A stretch of DNA of 64,000 nt from Streptomyces aquilus. GTDB taxonomy: Bacteria > Actinomycetota > Actinomycetes > Streptomycetales > Streptomycetaceae. Position numbers and translations under genes: made by a program. Shown here in pieces: positions 52,976-60,250 of the stretch. The notes below the pieces were generated by a model. It saw only the letters and a list, made by a program, of their open reading frames with translations, did not search any database and was not told the DNA's origin. Position 1 is the stretch's first letter, and the number at the start of each line of letters is the position of its first letter. Location of the stretch: NCBI RefSeq assembly GCF_003955715.1, contig NZ_CP034463.1, forward strand, positions 8,308,001 to 8,372,000, written 5' to 3'.

Positions 52976-53033
52976 GGTCCATGGGGCGGTCGGCGGGCAG
53001 GGTTCCGCGCGAGGGCTCGACGGCGCCCGGTCG

Positions 53034-53951
53034 TCAGGGGCGCAGTACGACCTTCCCGAGGTTGCTCCGCGACTCGATCACGGCGTGTGCCGCGGCCGCG
53101 TCCGTGAGCGCGAACTCCGCGTGCACGGCCGGCCTCAGGGCCCCTTCCTCGAACAGCCGCCACAGCTCCGCCCGCCACCGCTCGTACAGCTCCGGCTCCC
53201 CGCGCGCGATCCGCGCCATCTGGAAGCCGATCACCGACCTGGCGCCCACGAGCAGGTCGTACGCCTGGATGGTGCCGCCGCCCGAGCTGTACGCGACGAG
53301 CCGGCCACCGGGGGCGAGGGCGGCGAGGGCCGGGGTGAGCAGGTCGCCGCCGACCGCGTCCAGGGCGTAGTCGACGGGCTCGCCCCAGCGCTCATCGGCG
53401 TACCGGACGACCTCGTCGGCACCCAGGGACCGTACGAAGTCCGCCTTCGCCGCACTCGACACGGCCGCCACCACGCGGCCCGCGCCCCGCACCCGGGCCA
53501 GCTGCACGGCCAGGTGGCCGACGCCGCTCGCCGCGGCGGTGACCAGCGCGGCCTCACCCTTCGCGGGGCGCGCGGCAGCCAGCGCGCCGGACGCCACCAG
53601 CCCGCCGCGCACGAGCGCGACGGCGTCCACGGCGGAGGCGCCGGCGGGCACCGGCGAGGCCATGGCCTCGTGCAGCACCGCGTAGTCGGCGTAGCCGTGC
53701 CCGAAGCACAGTCCTGTCACCCGGTCGCCGGCGCGGAACCGGGTGACCTCGGCGCCGACCGCCACCACCTCCCCGGCGATCTCGCCGCCCAGCGGTATCG
53801 GCTCGGCGGCCTCGGTGACCTTGCGGACCACGGGGAGCGTGACGCCGATCGCCTGGCAGCGGACCAGGAGTTCGGCGGGACCGGGCTCCGGGACGGCGAC
53901 CTGCTCCAGGAACAGGGGGCCACCGGTGGACTCGTACCGGATGCGGCGCAT
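53034..53951 (-). CDS. Zinc-less MDR-type NADPH:quinone oxidoreductase
   Basis: 305 aa. Medium-chain reductase with GroES-like N-domain (PGPAELLVRCQAIGV, PLGGEIAGEVVAVGAEV) and a Rossmann NADPH site (AALVTAAASGVGHLAVQLARV). No zinc cysteines, so it belongs to the quinone-reductase/zeta-crystallin group. ATG 53951 follows GGAGG by 4 bases. Divergent from a MarR gene, a frequent arrangement for electrophile or quinone detoxification. Confidence 0.91.
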   Translation of the reverse strand: MRRIRYESTGGPLFLEQVAVPEPGPAELLVRCQAIGVTLPVVRKVTEAAEPIPLGGEIAGEVVAVGAEVTRFRAGDRVTGLCFGHGYADYAVLHEAMASPVPAGASAVDAVALVRGGLVASGALAAARPAKGEAALVTAAASGVGHLAVQLARVRGAGRVVAAVSSAAKADFVRSLGADEVVRYADERWGEPVDYALDAVGGDLLTPALAALAPGGRLVAYSSGGGTIQAYDLLVGARSVIGFQMARIARGEPELYERWRAELWRLFEEGALRPAVHAEFALTDAAAAHAVIESRSNLGKVVLRP

Positions 53952-54067
53952 CGCACCTCCAGAGGTCGTGCAGGGCTCGCACAGGGGTCGTTGGGAGGCC
54001 CAACGGTATAGGGAAGGTCGTGGGGGCGTCCAATGATTTTCATAGGGATGACCCATGATTTTTTCGT

Positions 54068-54079
54068 TGGGGTGCCCCA
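54068..54079. promoter_or_regulatory. Operator-like inverted repeat in the MarR/oxidoreductase intergenic region
   Basis: TGGGG-TG-CCCCA lies in an unusually AT-rich stretch (54030-54090) between the divergent genes, near repeated CCATGA-TTT words. A possible -10 (TAGGCT) lies about 6 bases before the MarR ATG, so a leaderless MarR mRNA is possible. Confidence 0.4.
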
Positions 54080-54103
54080 TGAATTTCTTGCTAGGCTGCG
54101 CCC

Positions 54104-54541
54104 ATGTCCGAAGCCCCCCTCGCCGAGATCCGCTCCCTCCCCAGCTGGCTGCTCGGCCGGGCCGCCGCCCGGGGGCGGGCCCTGGTCGCCGACGAGCTGG
54201 CCGCCGAGGGGATCAAGATGTGGCACCACGTCGTGCTCTCCGCCGTCCGCGATCTCGCCCCCGTGGCCCAGGCCGACATCGGCCGTACCGTCGGACTCGA
54301 CCCCAAGGACCTGGTGGGCGTTCTCAACGACCTCCAGGCCGAGGGACTCGTCGTCCGCGCCCTCGATCCGCGCGACCGCCGCAAGAACGCGGTCTCGCTC
54401 ACCGACGCGGGCGCGCGGCTGCTGAAGCGCTGCGAGAAGGCCGCCCGGAAGGCCAACGACGAACTGCTGGCCTCGCTGTCACCGGCCGAACGCGACCATT
54501 TCATGGGCCTGTTGATCCGGATTTCCGGTACGGAGGGCTGA
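54104..54541 (+). CDS. MarR-family regulator
   Basis: 145 aa. Winged helix: HHVVLSAVRDLAPVAQADIGRTVGLDPKDLVGVLNDLQAEGLVVRALDPRDRRKNAVSLT by parts, with the wing DPRDRRKNAV typical of MarR. Little ribosome site (CTAGGCTGCGCCC before ATG). Divergent from the quinone-reductase gene, which it probably represses; the isochorismatase-like gene follows 19 bases after its stop. Confidence 0.92.
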   Translation: MSEAPLAEIRSLPSWLLGRAAARGRALVADELAAEGIKMWHHVVLSAVRDLAPVAQADIGRTVGLDPKDLVGVLNDLQAEGLVVRALDPRDRRKNAVSLTDAGARLLKRCEKAARKANDELLASLSPAERDHFMGLLIRISGTEG

Positions 54542-54560
54542 CGGCAGATAACGTTCCGTC

Positions 54561-55088
54561 ATGACCGCACCCCTCGCGCTCGACCCCGCGCGCAGCGCCC
54601 TCGTCCTCGTCGATCTGATGGACCGGATCGTCGCGCTGCCCCTGGAGCCCCGCAAGGGCACCGAAGTCCTCGGCACCGCCCAGGAGTTGGCGACCTCCTT
54701 CCGTTCGGCGGGCGCCCATGTCGTCCTCGTCCGCGTCGAGCGCCCCGGCGTCCCCGAACAGCCGCCCGGCAGCGCGCTGGTGGCCGGCCTGGCCGGGGAC
54801 GGCGACATCGAGGTCGTGAAGCGCACCATCGGCGGCTTCCAGGGCACCGGCCTTGACGAGCGGCTGCGCGAACGGGGTGTCACCACCCTGGTGTTCGGCG
54901 GCATCGCCACCAACCTGGGCGTGGAGTCCACGGCCCGGGCCGCCGGCGACCTCGGCTACGACCTGGTCTTCGTCGAGGACGCGATGGCCGCGCTCACGGC
55001 GGCGGAGCACGACGCGTCGGTACGGCTGGACTTCCCCCGCCTCGGCACGGTGGTGCACTCGGCGGAGGTCCACTTCACGGCGTCCTGA
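54561..55088 (+). CDS. Isochorismatase-fold protein lacking the catalytic Cys
   Basis: 175 aa. Fold motifs: ALVLVDLMDRI (Asp18), VVKRTIGGFQGTGL (Lys87) and VFGGIATNLGVESTARAAGDLGY. In active cysteine hydrolases this last motif has Cys where Gly120 stands here, so hydrolysis by the usual mechanism is not expected. Cys-less relatives with this TN-GVE-TAR version are common. It follows the MarR gene by 19 bases, likely co-transcribed. Confidence 0.82.
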   Translation: MTAPLALDPARSALVLVDLMDRIVALPLEPRKGTEVLGTAQELATSFRSAGAHVVLVRVERPGVPEQPPGSALVAGLAGDGDIEVVKRTIGGFQGTGLDERLRERGVTTLVFGGIATNLGVESTARAAGDLGYDLVFVEDAMAALTAAEHDASVRLDFPRLGTVVHSAEVHFTAS

Positions 55089-55126
55089 ACGTCCCGGTCA
55101 CCTCCGGGGCGGCGTGAACGCCGGGT

Positions 55127-55975
55127 TCACCCCTGGGCGGGCGCGGCCTGGAGGGCGATGCGCTCCTCACCCGCGTACACGTTCATGGACCGGCCCCGCA
55201 GGAACCCCACCAGCGTCAGCCCGGTCTCCGCGGCCAGGTCCACGGCCAGCGAGGACGGGGCGGAGACCGCCGCCAGCACCGGGATGCCCGCCATCACGGC
55301 CTTCTGCGCCAGCTCGAAGGAGGCCCGGCCGGACACCAGCAGGATCGCCTGCGACAACGGCAGGGCGCCGCTCTGCAACGCCCGCCCCACCAGCTTGTCG
55401 ACCGCGTTGTGCCGCCCGACGTCTTCCCGGATGTCCAGCAGCTCCCCGTCCCCGCCGAACAGCGCGGCGGCGTGCAGGCCCCCGGTCCGGTCGAACACCC
55501 GCTGTGCCGCGCGCAACCGGTCGGGGAGGCTCGCGAGCAGCTCGGGGTCGACCCGGACCGGGGGAGTGTCGGAGATGGGCCAGCGTGCCGTGGTCCGCAC
55601 CGCGTCCAGGCTCGCCTTGCCGCACAGCCCGCAGGACGAGGTCGTGTACACGTTCCGTTCGAGGGTGATGTCCGGGATCTTGACGCCCGGCGTGGTCCGT
55701 ACGTCGACCACGTTGTAGGTGTTGGAGCCGTCGACCGTGGCGCCCGCGCAGTACACGATGTTCTGGAGGTCGCCCTGCTCGGCCAGGACCCCCTCGCTGA
55801 CGAGGAACCCCGCGGCCAGCGCGAAGTCGTCGCCGGGGGTGCGCATGGTGATCGCGAGGGGTTTGCCGTTGAGCCGGATCTCCAGTGGCTCCTCGGCGAC
55901 GAGCGTGTCGGGCCGGGTGGAGACCGCCCCGTCGCGGATGCGGATCACCTTGCGTCGTTCCGTGACTCGTCCCAT
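55127..55975 (-). CDS. fdhD: Formate dehydrogenase accessory sulfurtransferase FdhD
   Basis: 282 aa. Family motifs: [40 protein letters not shown], the sulfur-carrying SSCGLCGK (Cys115, Cys118), [17 protein letters not shown] and [17 protein letters not shown]. FdhD sulfurates the Mo-bisMGD cofactor before its insertion into formate dehydrogenase. It starts 6 bases after the 69-residue Fe-S-like gene, and the three genes 57159-55127 form one operon. No full formate dehydrogenase gene is in the window. Confidence 0.94.
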   Translation of the reverse strand: MGRVTERRKVIRIRDGAVSTRPDTLVAEEPLEIRLNGKPLAITMRTPGDDFALAAGFLVSEGVLAEQGDLQNIVYCAGATVDGSNTYNVVDVRTTPGVKIPDITLERNVYTTSSCGLCGKASLDAVRTTARWPISDTPPVRVDPELLASLPDRLRAAQRVFDRTGGLHAAALFGGDGELLDIREDVGRHNAVDKLVGRALQSGALPLSQAILLVSGRASFELAQKAVMAGIPVLAAVSAPSSLAVDLAAETGLTLVGFLRGRSMNVYAGEERIALQAAPAQG

Positions 55976-55981
55976 GGCTGA

Positions 55982-56191
55982 TCAGTCCCGGTTCTGTATG
56001 TACTGGTGGCCGAAGCGGCCCTTGATGCGGAGAGGGCCGCGGGTCACCGGGCCGTCGTGCGGGGAAGTGACCTTCACGATCTCATTGTCCTGCACGTGCC
56101 GGGTCGGCCGGCAGCCCCCTCCGCAGTGGCCGCACACCGTGTTCGTGGTGGTCTGTGCCGGTTCATCCCCCCATGTCCGGCATTCGTTCAC
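55982..56191 (-). CDS. 69-aa fragment-like [4Fe-4S]/molybdopterin oxidoreductase N-domain protein
   Basis: The GTG at 56191 overlaps the upstream stop as GTGA, so translation is coupled. The sequence TTTNTVCGHCGGGCRPTRHV, QDNEIVKVTSPHDGPVTRG, PLRIKGRFGHQYIQNRD matches the N-terminal Fe4S4 domain of FdhF-like formate dehydrogenases (CxxCxxxC at Cys20, Cys23, Cys27). The fourth ligand, normally LCIKGRFG, is Arg55 here, and the protein stops where the catalytic domain would begin. It is either a retained relic or a small protein with its own role, for instance in cofactor transfer with FdhD. Confidence 0.75.
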   Translation of the reverse strand: MNECRTWGDEPAQTTTNTVCGHCGGGCRPTRHVQDNEIVKVTSPHDGPVTRGPLRIKGRFGHQYIQNRD

Positions 56192-57159
56192 GCGGCGGTC
56201 TGGTGGGCCAGGAGGTCGCTGAGGGCGTGGATGGTGGTGAGGGTGGGCGCGGGGGTGTGGGTGAGGGCGGCGAGTTCGAGGACGGCGGTGAGGAGGACGT
56301 CGAGTTCGAGGGGTTTGCCGGCTTCGAGGTCCTGGAGGGTGCTGGTGCGGTGGTCGCCGACCTTTTCGGCGCCGGCGAGGCGGCGTTCGATGGTGATGTC
56401 GGGGTGGCAGTCGAGGGCTGCGGCGACGGCCAGTGTCTCTTCCATCATCTGCTGGATGACGTGGCGGGTGCCGTGGTGGTGGCACATCTGCCGCATGGTG
56501 GCGCGGGCGAGGGCGCTGATGGGGTTGAAGGAGATGTTGCCCAGCAGTTTGAGCCAGATGTCGTTGCGGAGGTCGGGTTCGACGGGGCATTTCAGCCGGC
56601 CGGCCTGCATGGCCTGGCTGAAGTCCTTGCAGCGAGGAGAGATGCTGCGGTCGGGTTCGCCGATGGAGAAGCGGGTGCCTTCCAGGTGGCGGACCACCCC
56701 CGGGGCTTCGAGCTCGGTGGCCGCATAGACGACGCAGCCGATGGCCCGCTCCGGGGAGAGGACCGCACTGACCGCCCCGCCGGGATCGACGCTCTCCAGC
56801 CGGCGGCCGTCGTGGGGTCCGCCGTGCTGATGGAAGTACCACCAGGGGATGCCGTTCTGGGCGGCGATCACGGCGGTGGTGTCGTGGAGGAGAGGCTTGA
56901 TGAGCGGCCCGCACGCCGCGTACGAAGTGGCCTTCAGCCCCAGGAACACATAGTCGACCGGGCCGATCTCCGCCGGGTCGTCGGTGGCGTGTGCCCTGGC
57001 GGTGAAGTCACCGCGGGGAGAGAGGACTTGGACGCCGTGTCGCCTCATGGCCGCGAGGTGCGGTCCACGGGCTATCAGATGCACGTCGGCGCCTGCGCGG
57101 TGCAGGGCGGCGCCGACGTAGGCGCCGATGGCTCCGGCGCCGAGGACTGCGACTTTCAT
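56188..57159 (-). CDS. 2-dehydropantoate 2-reductase (ApbA/PanE)-like
   Basis: 323 aa. N-terminal Rossmann site (VAVLGAGAIGAYVGAALHRAGADVHLIARG), the family's AQNGIPWW loop, and the catalytic Lys region (IWLKLLGNISFNPISAL). PanE reduces ketopantoate to pantoate; paralogs in oxalate/formate-type clusters may use other 2-keto acids. First gene of an operon with the Fe-S-like peptide (GTGA overlap) and fdhD. Its promoter region carries a palindrome and a motif shared with the GntR promoter at 60181. Confidence 0.88.
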   Translation of the reverse strand: MKVAVLGAGAIGAYVGAALHRAGADVHLIARGPHLAAMRRHGVQVLSPRGDFTARAHATDDPAEIGPVDYVFLGLKATSYAACGPLIKPLLHDTTAVIAAQNGIPWWYFHQHGGPHDGRRLESVDPGGAVSAVLSPERAIGCVVYAATELEAPGVVRHLEGTRFSIGEPDRSISPRCKDFSQAMQAGRLKCPVEPDLRNDIWLKLLGNISFNPISALARATMRQMCHHHGTRHVIQQMMEETLAVAAALDCHPDITIERRLAGAEKVGDHRTSTLQDLEAGKPLELDVLLTAVLELAALTHTPAPTLTTIHALSDLLAHQTAA

Positions 57160-57207
57160 GCTGGGCGAGCTCCGTTCGGTCGAGGGTGTACCGCGGAACC
57201 GTCGAAG

Positions 57208-57233
57208 TATGTCGACGACATATTGTCTACAGT
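57208..57233. promoter_or_regulatory. Operator cluster upstream of the ketopantoate-reductase/fdhD operon
   Basis: A perfect 15-base palindrome TATGTCG-A-CGACATA (57208-57222) is followed at once by GTCTACAGT (57225-57233). The latter is the exact reverse complement of ACTGTAGAC at 60181-60189 in front of the GntR gene. TTGTCTACAG resembles sites of FCD-type GntR regulators. Distance to the operon start: 49-74 bases. Confidence 0.55.
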
Positions 57234-57395
57234 ATGTAACTCGGAGCGGCAAGGGTCCGTGCGGCAGCCGGCCGCTGTCGACCGCGCCCGGAAACCGGGT
57301 GGGCCGACCGTTCGGCGCGCCCCGCATACCGCTCATCGCATACGGTCGACGTGCCGCCTTCTCAACTCCCGTCCATCTCCCTACTGTCCGGGATC

Positions 57396-58733
57396 ATGAG
57401 TCCCCCTGTCGCACCGGCCGGCTGGAGCCGCTGGCTCGTTCCCCCCGCCGCCCTCTCGGTCCACCTCTCCATCGGCCAGGCCTACGCCTGGTCCGTGTTC
57501 AAGCCGCCTCTGGAGTCCGCGCTCGGTCTGAGCGGCACCCAGAGCGCCCTGCCCTTCCAGCTCGGCATCGTCATGCTCGGCCTGTCCGCCGCCTTCGGCG
57601 GCACGCTCGTGGAGCGCAACGGGCCGCGCTGGGCGATGACCGTCGCGCTCGTCTGCTTCTCGTCCGGGTTCCTGCTCTCCGCGCTGGGCGCGGCCACCGA
57701 GCAGTACTGGCTGATCGTCTTCGGCTACGGCTTCGTCGGCGGTATCGGCCTCGGCATCGGCTACATCTCGCCCGTCTCCACCCTGATCAAGTGGTTCCCC
57801 GATCGGCCCGGCATGGCCACCGGCATCGCCATCATGGGCTTCGGCGGCGGCGCGCTGATCGCCTCGCCCTGGTCGGCGCAGATGCTGGAGTCGTTCGGCT
57901 CCGACAGCTCCGGGATCGCGCTGGCGTTCCTCGTGCACGGGCTGTCGTACGCCGTCTTCATGACGCTCGGCGTGCTGCTCGTCCGGGTACCGCGTACCGA
58001 GAAGCCGGTGGAGGGGGCGCCGAGTGTCCTCTCCGGGCCGCAGGTCTCGGCGCGCAGTGCCGTGCGCACCCCGCAGTTCTGGTGTCTGTGGGTCGTGCTC
58101 TGCATGAACGTGACCGCGGGCATCGGCATCCTGGAGAAGGCCGCTCCGATGATCACGGACTTCTTCAAGGACAGTTCGACAACGGTGTCAGCGTCCGCCG
58201 CGGCCGGTTTCGTCGCGCTGCTGTCGGCGGCCAACATGGCGGGCCGGATCGGCTGGTCGTCCACGTCGGACCTGATCGGCCGCAAGAACATCTACCGCCT
58301 CTACCTGGGCGCGGGCGCGCTGATGTACCTGCTCATCGCGCTGGTCGGCGACTCGTCCAAGCCGCTGTTCGTGCTCTGCGCCCTGGTGATCCTCTCCTTC
58401 TACGGCGGTGGCTTCGCCACGATCCCGGCCTATCTCAAGGACCTCTTCGGGACGTATCAGGTCGGCGCCGTCCACGGGCGGCTGCTCACCGCCTGGTCCA
58501 CGGCCGGCGTGCTCGGGCCGCTGATCGTGAACTGGATCGCCGACCGGCAGGAGGAGGCCGGCAAGAGCGGTTCCTCCCTCTACACCCTGTCCCTGTTCAT
58601 CATGATCGGGCTGCTGGCGGTCGGGTTCGTCGCCAACGAGCTGGTCCGGCCCGTCCACTCCCGTCACCACATCCCCGCACCGAGGGAGGCCGCCGATGTC
58701 GCAGAACGACAGCAGTCCGCAGAGTCCGCCTGA
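57396..58733 (+). CDS. OFA-family MFS transporter (oxalate/formate antiporter-like)
   Basis: 445 aa, twelve membrane helices. Typical OFA features: HLSIGQAYAWSVFKPPLE in helix 1, GYGFVGGIGLGIGYISPVSTLIKWFPDRPGMATGIAIMGFGGGALI and FYGGGFATIPAYLKDLFG. Relatives exchange oxalate for formate or move other small carboxylates. ATG 57396 has little ribosome site but a TACTGT -10-like box 9 bases upstream, so the mRNA may be leaderless. Its 3' end overlaps the small-subunit gene by 38 bases. Divergent from the fdhD operon. Confidence 0.9.
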   Translation: MSPPVAPAGWSRWLVPPAALSVHLSIGQAYAWSVFKPPLESALGLSGTQSALPFQLGIVMLGLSAAFGGTLVERNGPRWAMTVALVCFSSGFLLSALGAATEQYWLIVFGYGFVGGIGLGIGYISPVSTLIKWFPDRPGMATGIAIMGFGGGALIASPWSAQMLESFGSDSSGIALAFLVHGLSYAVFMTLGVLLVRVPRTEKPVEGAPSVLSGPQVSARSAVRTPQFWCLWVVLCMNVTAGIGILEKAAPMITDFFKDSSTTVSASAAAGFVALLSAANMAGRIGWSSTSDLIGRKNIYRLYLGAGALMYLLIALVGDSSKPLFVLCALVILSFYGGGFATIPAYLKDLFGTYQVGAVHGRLLTAWSTAGVLGPLIVNWIADRQEEAGKSGSSLYTLSLFIMIGLLAVGFVANELVRPVHSRHHIPAPREAADVAERQQSAESA

Positions 58734-58836
58734 CCGGCGGCCGCTGATCGCCTTCGCCTGGCTGTGGGTGGGGGCCCCGCTCGCCTACGGGGTGTACGAG
58801 CTCGTACAGAAGGCGACGCAGCTGTTCACCGGGTGA
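58696..58836 (+). CDS. MFS transporter small-subunit-type protein, 46 aa
   Basis: ATG 58696 follows GAGGGAGG by 6 bases and lies inside the end of the OFA gene in another frame. The product MSQNDSSPQSPPDRRPLIAF, then AWLWVGAPLAYGVYELVQKA, TQLFTG, has one membrane helix. Its size, position and the AWxWVGxPLxYGVYEL pattern match the small proteins encoded directly after OFA carriers, now called MFS transporter small subunit. It is too short for most gene callers. Confidence 0.82.
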   Translation: MSQNDSSPQSPPDRRPLIAFAWLWVGAPLAYGVYELVQKATQLFTG

Positions 58837-58851
58837 CTGTTCGGTAGGTGT

Positions 58852-58897
58852 TCGGGCGTCCGAGGGGCTGACGGAAGCCGACAACCCGGGCGCCCGA
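58852..58897 (+). terminator. Terminator-like hairpin after the OFA unit
   Basis: TCGGGCGTCCG (58852-58862) pairs with CGGGCGCCCGA (58887-58897) over 11 bp with one G-U wobble, and the loop contains a further GGCT/AGCC stem. It starts 16 bases after the small-subunit stop. Confidence 0.6.
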
Positions 58898-58926
58898 TTC
58901 CTGTCGCCTTACCTGACGCCGTACCC

Positions 58927-58939
58927 GTGAGTCACTCAC
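58927..58939. promoter_or_regulatory. 13-bp palindrome in front of the structured RNA
   Basis: GTGAGT-C-ACTCAC is a perfect inverted repeat with a single central base, 6 bases before the outer helix of the segment at 58946-59139. Position suggests an operator at the promoter of that transcript. Confidence 0.45.
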
Positions 58940-58945
58940 CAGACT

Positions 58946-59139
58946 GGTTGGGGCCTGCCCGGTGGACCACGTGGGAGGAAAGCAGCGGCGCCTTGTCGGC
59001 ACAGGTGAGCGGGGTCTGGTGCGTGCAGCTGCAAGGCGGAGGAGGGAGTCGACGCGGAGCGTCGGCGACCGACGACAACGCGGCAGATGGGCGTGCCGAC
59101 CCCGCGTCTCCCGCGTGGTCCATCGGGTAGGCCCCGATC
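58946..59139 (+). ncRNA. Candidate structured RNA / cis-regulatory leader upstream of FabH-like gene
   Basis: Bases 58946-58978 can pair with 59107-59139 in one continuous 33-bp helix without a single mismatch or bulge: 27 Watson-Crick pairs and 6 G-U wobbles on the plus strand (A-C mismatches on the minus strand). The enclosed 128 bases can form more stems: 59009-59016 with 59098-59105 (8 bp), hairpin CGACGC-GGA-GCGTCG (59050-59064), and CGCCTTG with CAAGGCG (7 bp, near 58989 and 59032). The segment is not coding by codon bias. It ends 32 bases before the FabH-like start codon, so it may be a leader element or a separate RNA. It matches no RNA family I know. Confidence 0.6.
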
Positions 59140-59171
59140 CCGCTACCCAAGGCTAACGAGGGGGACCCCCC

Positions 59172-60119
59172 ATGAACGGCTCGCGTATCGCCGCCGTCGG
59201 TCACTATCAGCCCGCCAAGGTGCTCACCAACGAGGACCTGGCGGGCATGGTGGACACCAGTGACGAGTGGATCAGGAGCCGGGTGGGCATCCGTACGCGG
59301 CACATCGCCGGGCCCGACGAGCCCGTCGACGAGCTGGCCGCGCACGCCGCCGCCAAGGCGCTCGCCGCCGCCGGGCTGGTGCCCGGTGACATCGACCTGG
59401 TCCTGGTGGCCACGTCGACGGCCGTCGACCGGTCCCCGAACATGGCCGCCCGGGTCGCCGCCCGGCTCGGCATCCCCTCGCCGGCCGCGATGGACGTCAA
59501 CGTGGTGTGCGCGGGTTTCACCCATGCGCTTGCCACCGCCGATCACACCGTGCGGGCCGGGGCGGCGACGCGGGCGCTCGTCATCGGTGCCGACAAGATG
59601 TCCGAGGTCACCGACTGGACCGACCGCACGACCTGTGTCCTCGTCGGGGACGGGGCGGGGGCCGCGGTCGTCGAGGCGTGCCCGCCGGGCGAGGAGGCCG
59701 GTATCGGGCCGGTGCTGTGGGGGTCGGTGCCCGAGATGGGGCACGCGGTGCGCATCGAGGGGCAGCCCGCGCGGTTCGCCCAGGAGGGGCAGAGCGTGTA
59801 CCGGTGGGCGACCACCCAGCTGCCGCCGATCGCCCGCAGGGCCTGCGAGAAGGCGGGGCTCGCGCCCGAGGACCTCGCCGGGGTCGTGCTGCACCAGGCC
59901 AATCTGCGGATCATCGAGCCTCTCGCCCAGAAGATCGGCGCCGTCAACGCGGTCGTGGCCCGCGATGTGGCCGAGTCCGGCAACACGTCGGCCGCCAGCA
60001 TTCCGCTCGCCTTCTCCAAGCTGGTCGAGCAGGGGGCGCTGTCCTCGGGGGACCCGGTGCTGCTGTTCGGGTTCGGCGGGAACCTGTCGTACGCGGGGCA
60101 GGTCGTGCGGTGCCCGTGA
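59172..60119 (+). CDS. 3-oxoacyl-ACP synthase III-like (FabH-type) enzyme
   Basis: 315 aa. The KASIII triad is present: Cys113 (VNVVCAGFTHAL), His241 (VVLHQANLRII) and Asn271 (ESGNTSAASIPLA). The C-terminal GFGGNLSYAG loop is close to the usual GFGxGxSWG. FabH enzymes condense an acyl-CoA starter with malonyl-ACP; FabH-like relatives also make or transfer other thioesters. No ACP, fabD or fabF is adjacent, so it is not the housekeeping fab locus. GAGGGGGA lies before the ATG but is separated by a C-run that could pair with it. A structured leader precedes it. Confidence 0.92.
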   Translation: MNGSRIAAVGHYQPAKVLTNEDLAGMVDTSDEWIRSRVGIRTRHIAGPDEPVDELAAHAAAKALAAAGLVPGDIDLVLVATSTAVDRSPNMAARVAARLGIPSPAAMDVNVVCAGFTHALATADHTVRAGAATRALVIGADKMSEVTDWTDRTTCVLVGDGAGAAVVEACPPGEEAGIGPVLWGSVPEMGHAVRIEGQPARFAQEGQSVYRWATTQLPPIARRACEKAGLAPEDLAGVVLHQANLRIIEPLAQKIGAVNAVVARDVAESGNTSAASIPLAFSKLVEQGALSSGDPVLLFGFGGNLSYAGQVVRCP

Positions 60120-60176
60120 CGGGAGCCGTGACAGGGAGCCGGGGGCGGGGAAATCCGTGATAGGGCGGGATGCGCC

Positions 60177-60214
60177 GTAGACTGTAGACGAAAGCCAATT
60201 CATACTGGCTTTCG
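60177..60214. promoter_or_regulatory. GntR gene operator region
   Basis: GTAGAC occurs twice in GTAGACTGTAGAC (60177-60189), and ACTGTAGAC is the reverse complement of the motif at 57225-57233. It runs into a perfect inverted repeat CGAAAGCC-N10-GGCTTTCG (60189-60214) whose AT-rich spacer could hold a -10 box. The GntR start is 36 bases downstream, so autoregulation is likely. Confidence 0.6.
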
Positions 60215-60250
60215 GCTGCAAGTGCCCGCGCTGCCCGGAGGGACGGACCG

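Noticed and set aside
55982..56914. 310-codon frame ending with the Fe-S peptide
   Set aside because: Upstream of the GTG at 56191 it runs out of frame through the ketopantoate-reductase gene; only the last 69 codons show a domain.
58927..59130. 67-codon plus-strand ORF (MSHSPDWLG...) in the FabH leader
   Set aside because: Third codon positions are not GC-biased like the real genes and the product has no domain; the same bases form the long RNA helix.
58946..59139. RNase P RNA, SRP RNA, tmRNA or retron msr-msd as identity of the structured segment
   Set aside because: GGAGGAAAG recalls the RNase P conserved region I, but the other conserved regions are missing and it is too short; no SRP tetraloop motif, no tRNA-like ends, and no reverse transcriptase nearby.
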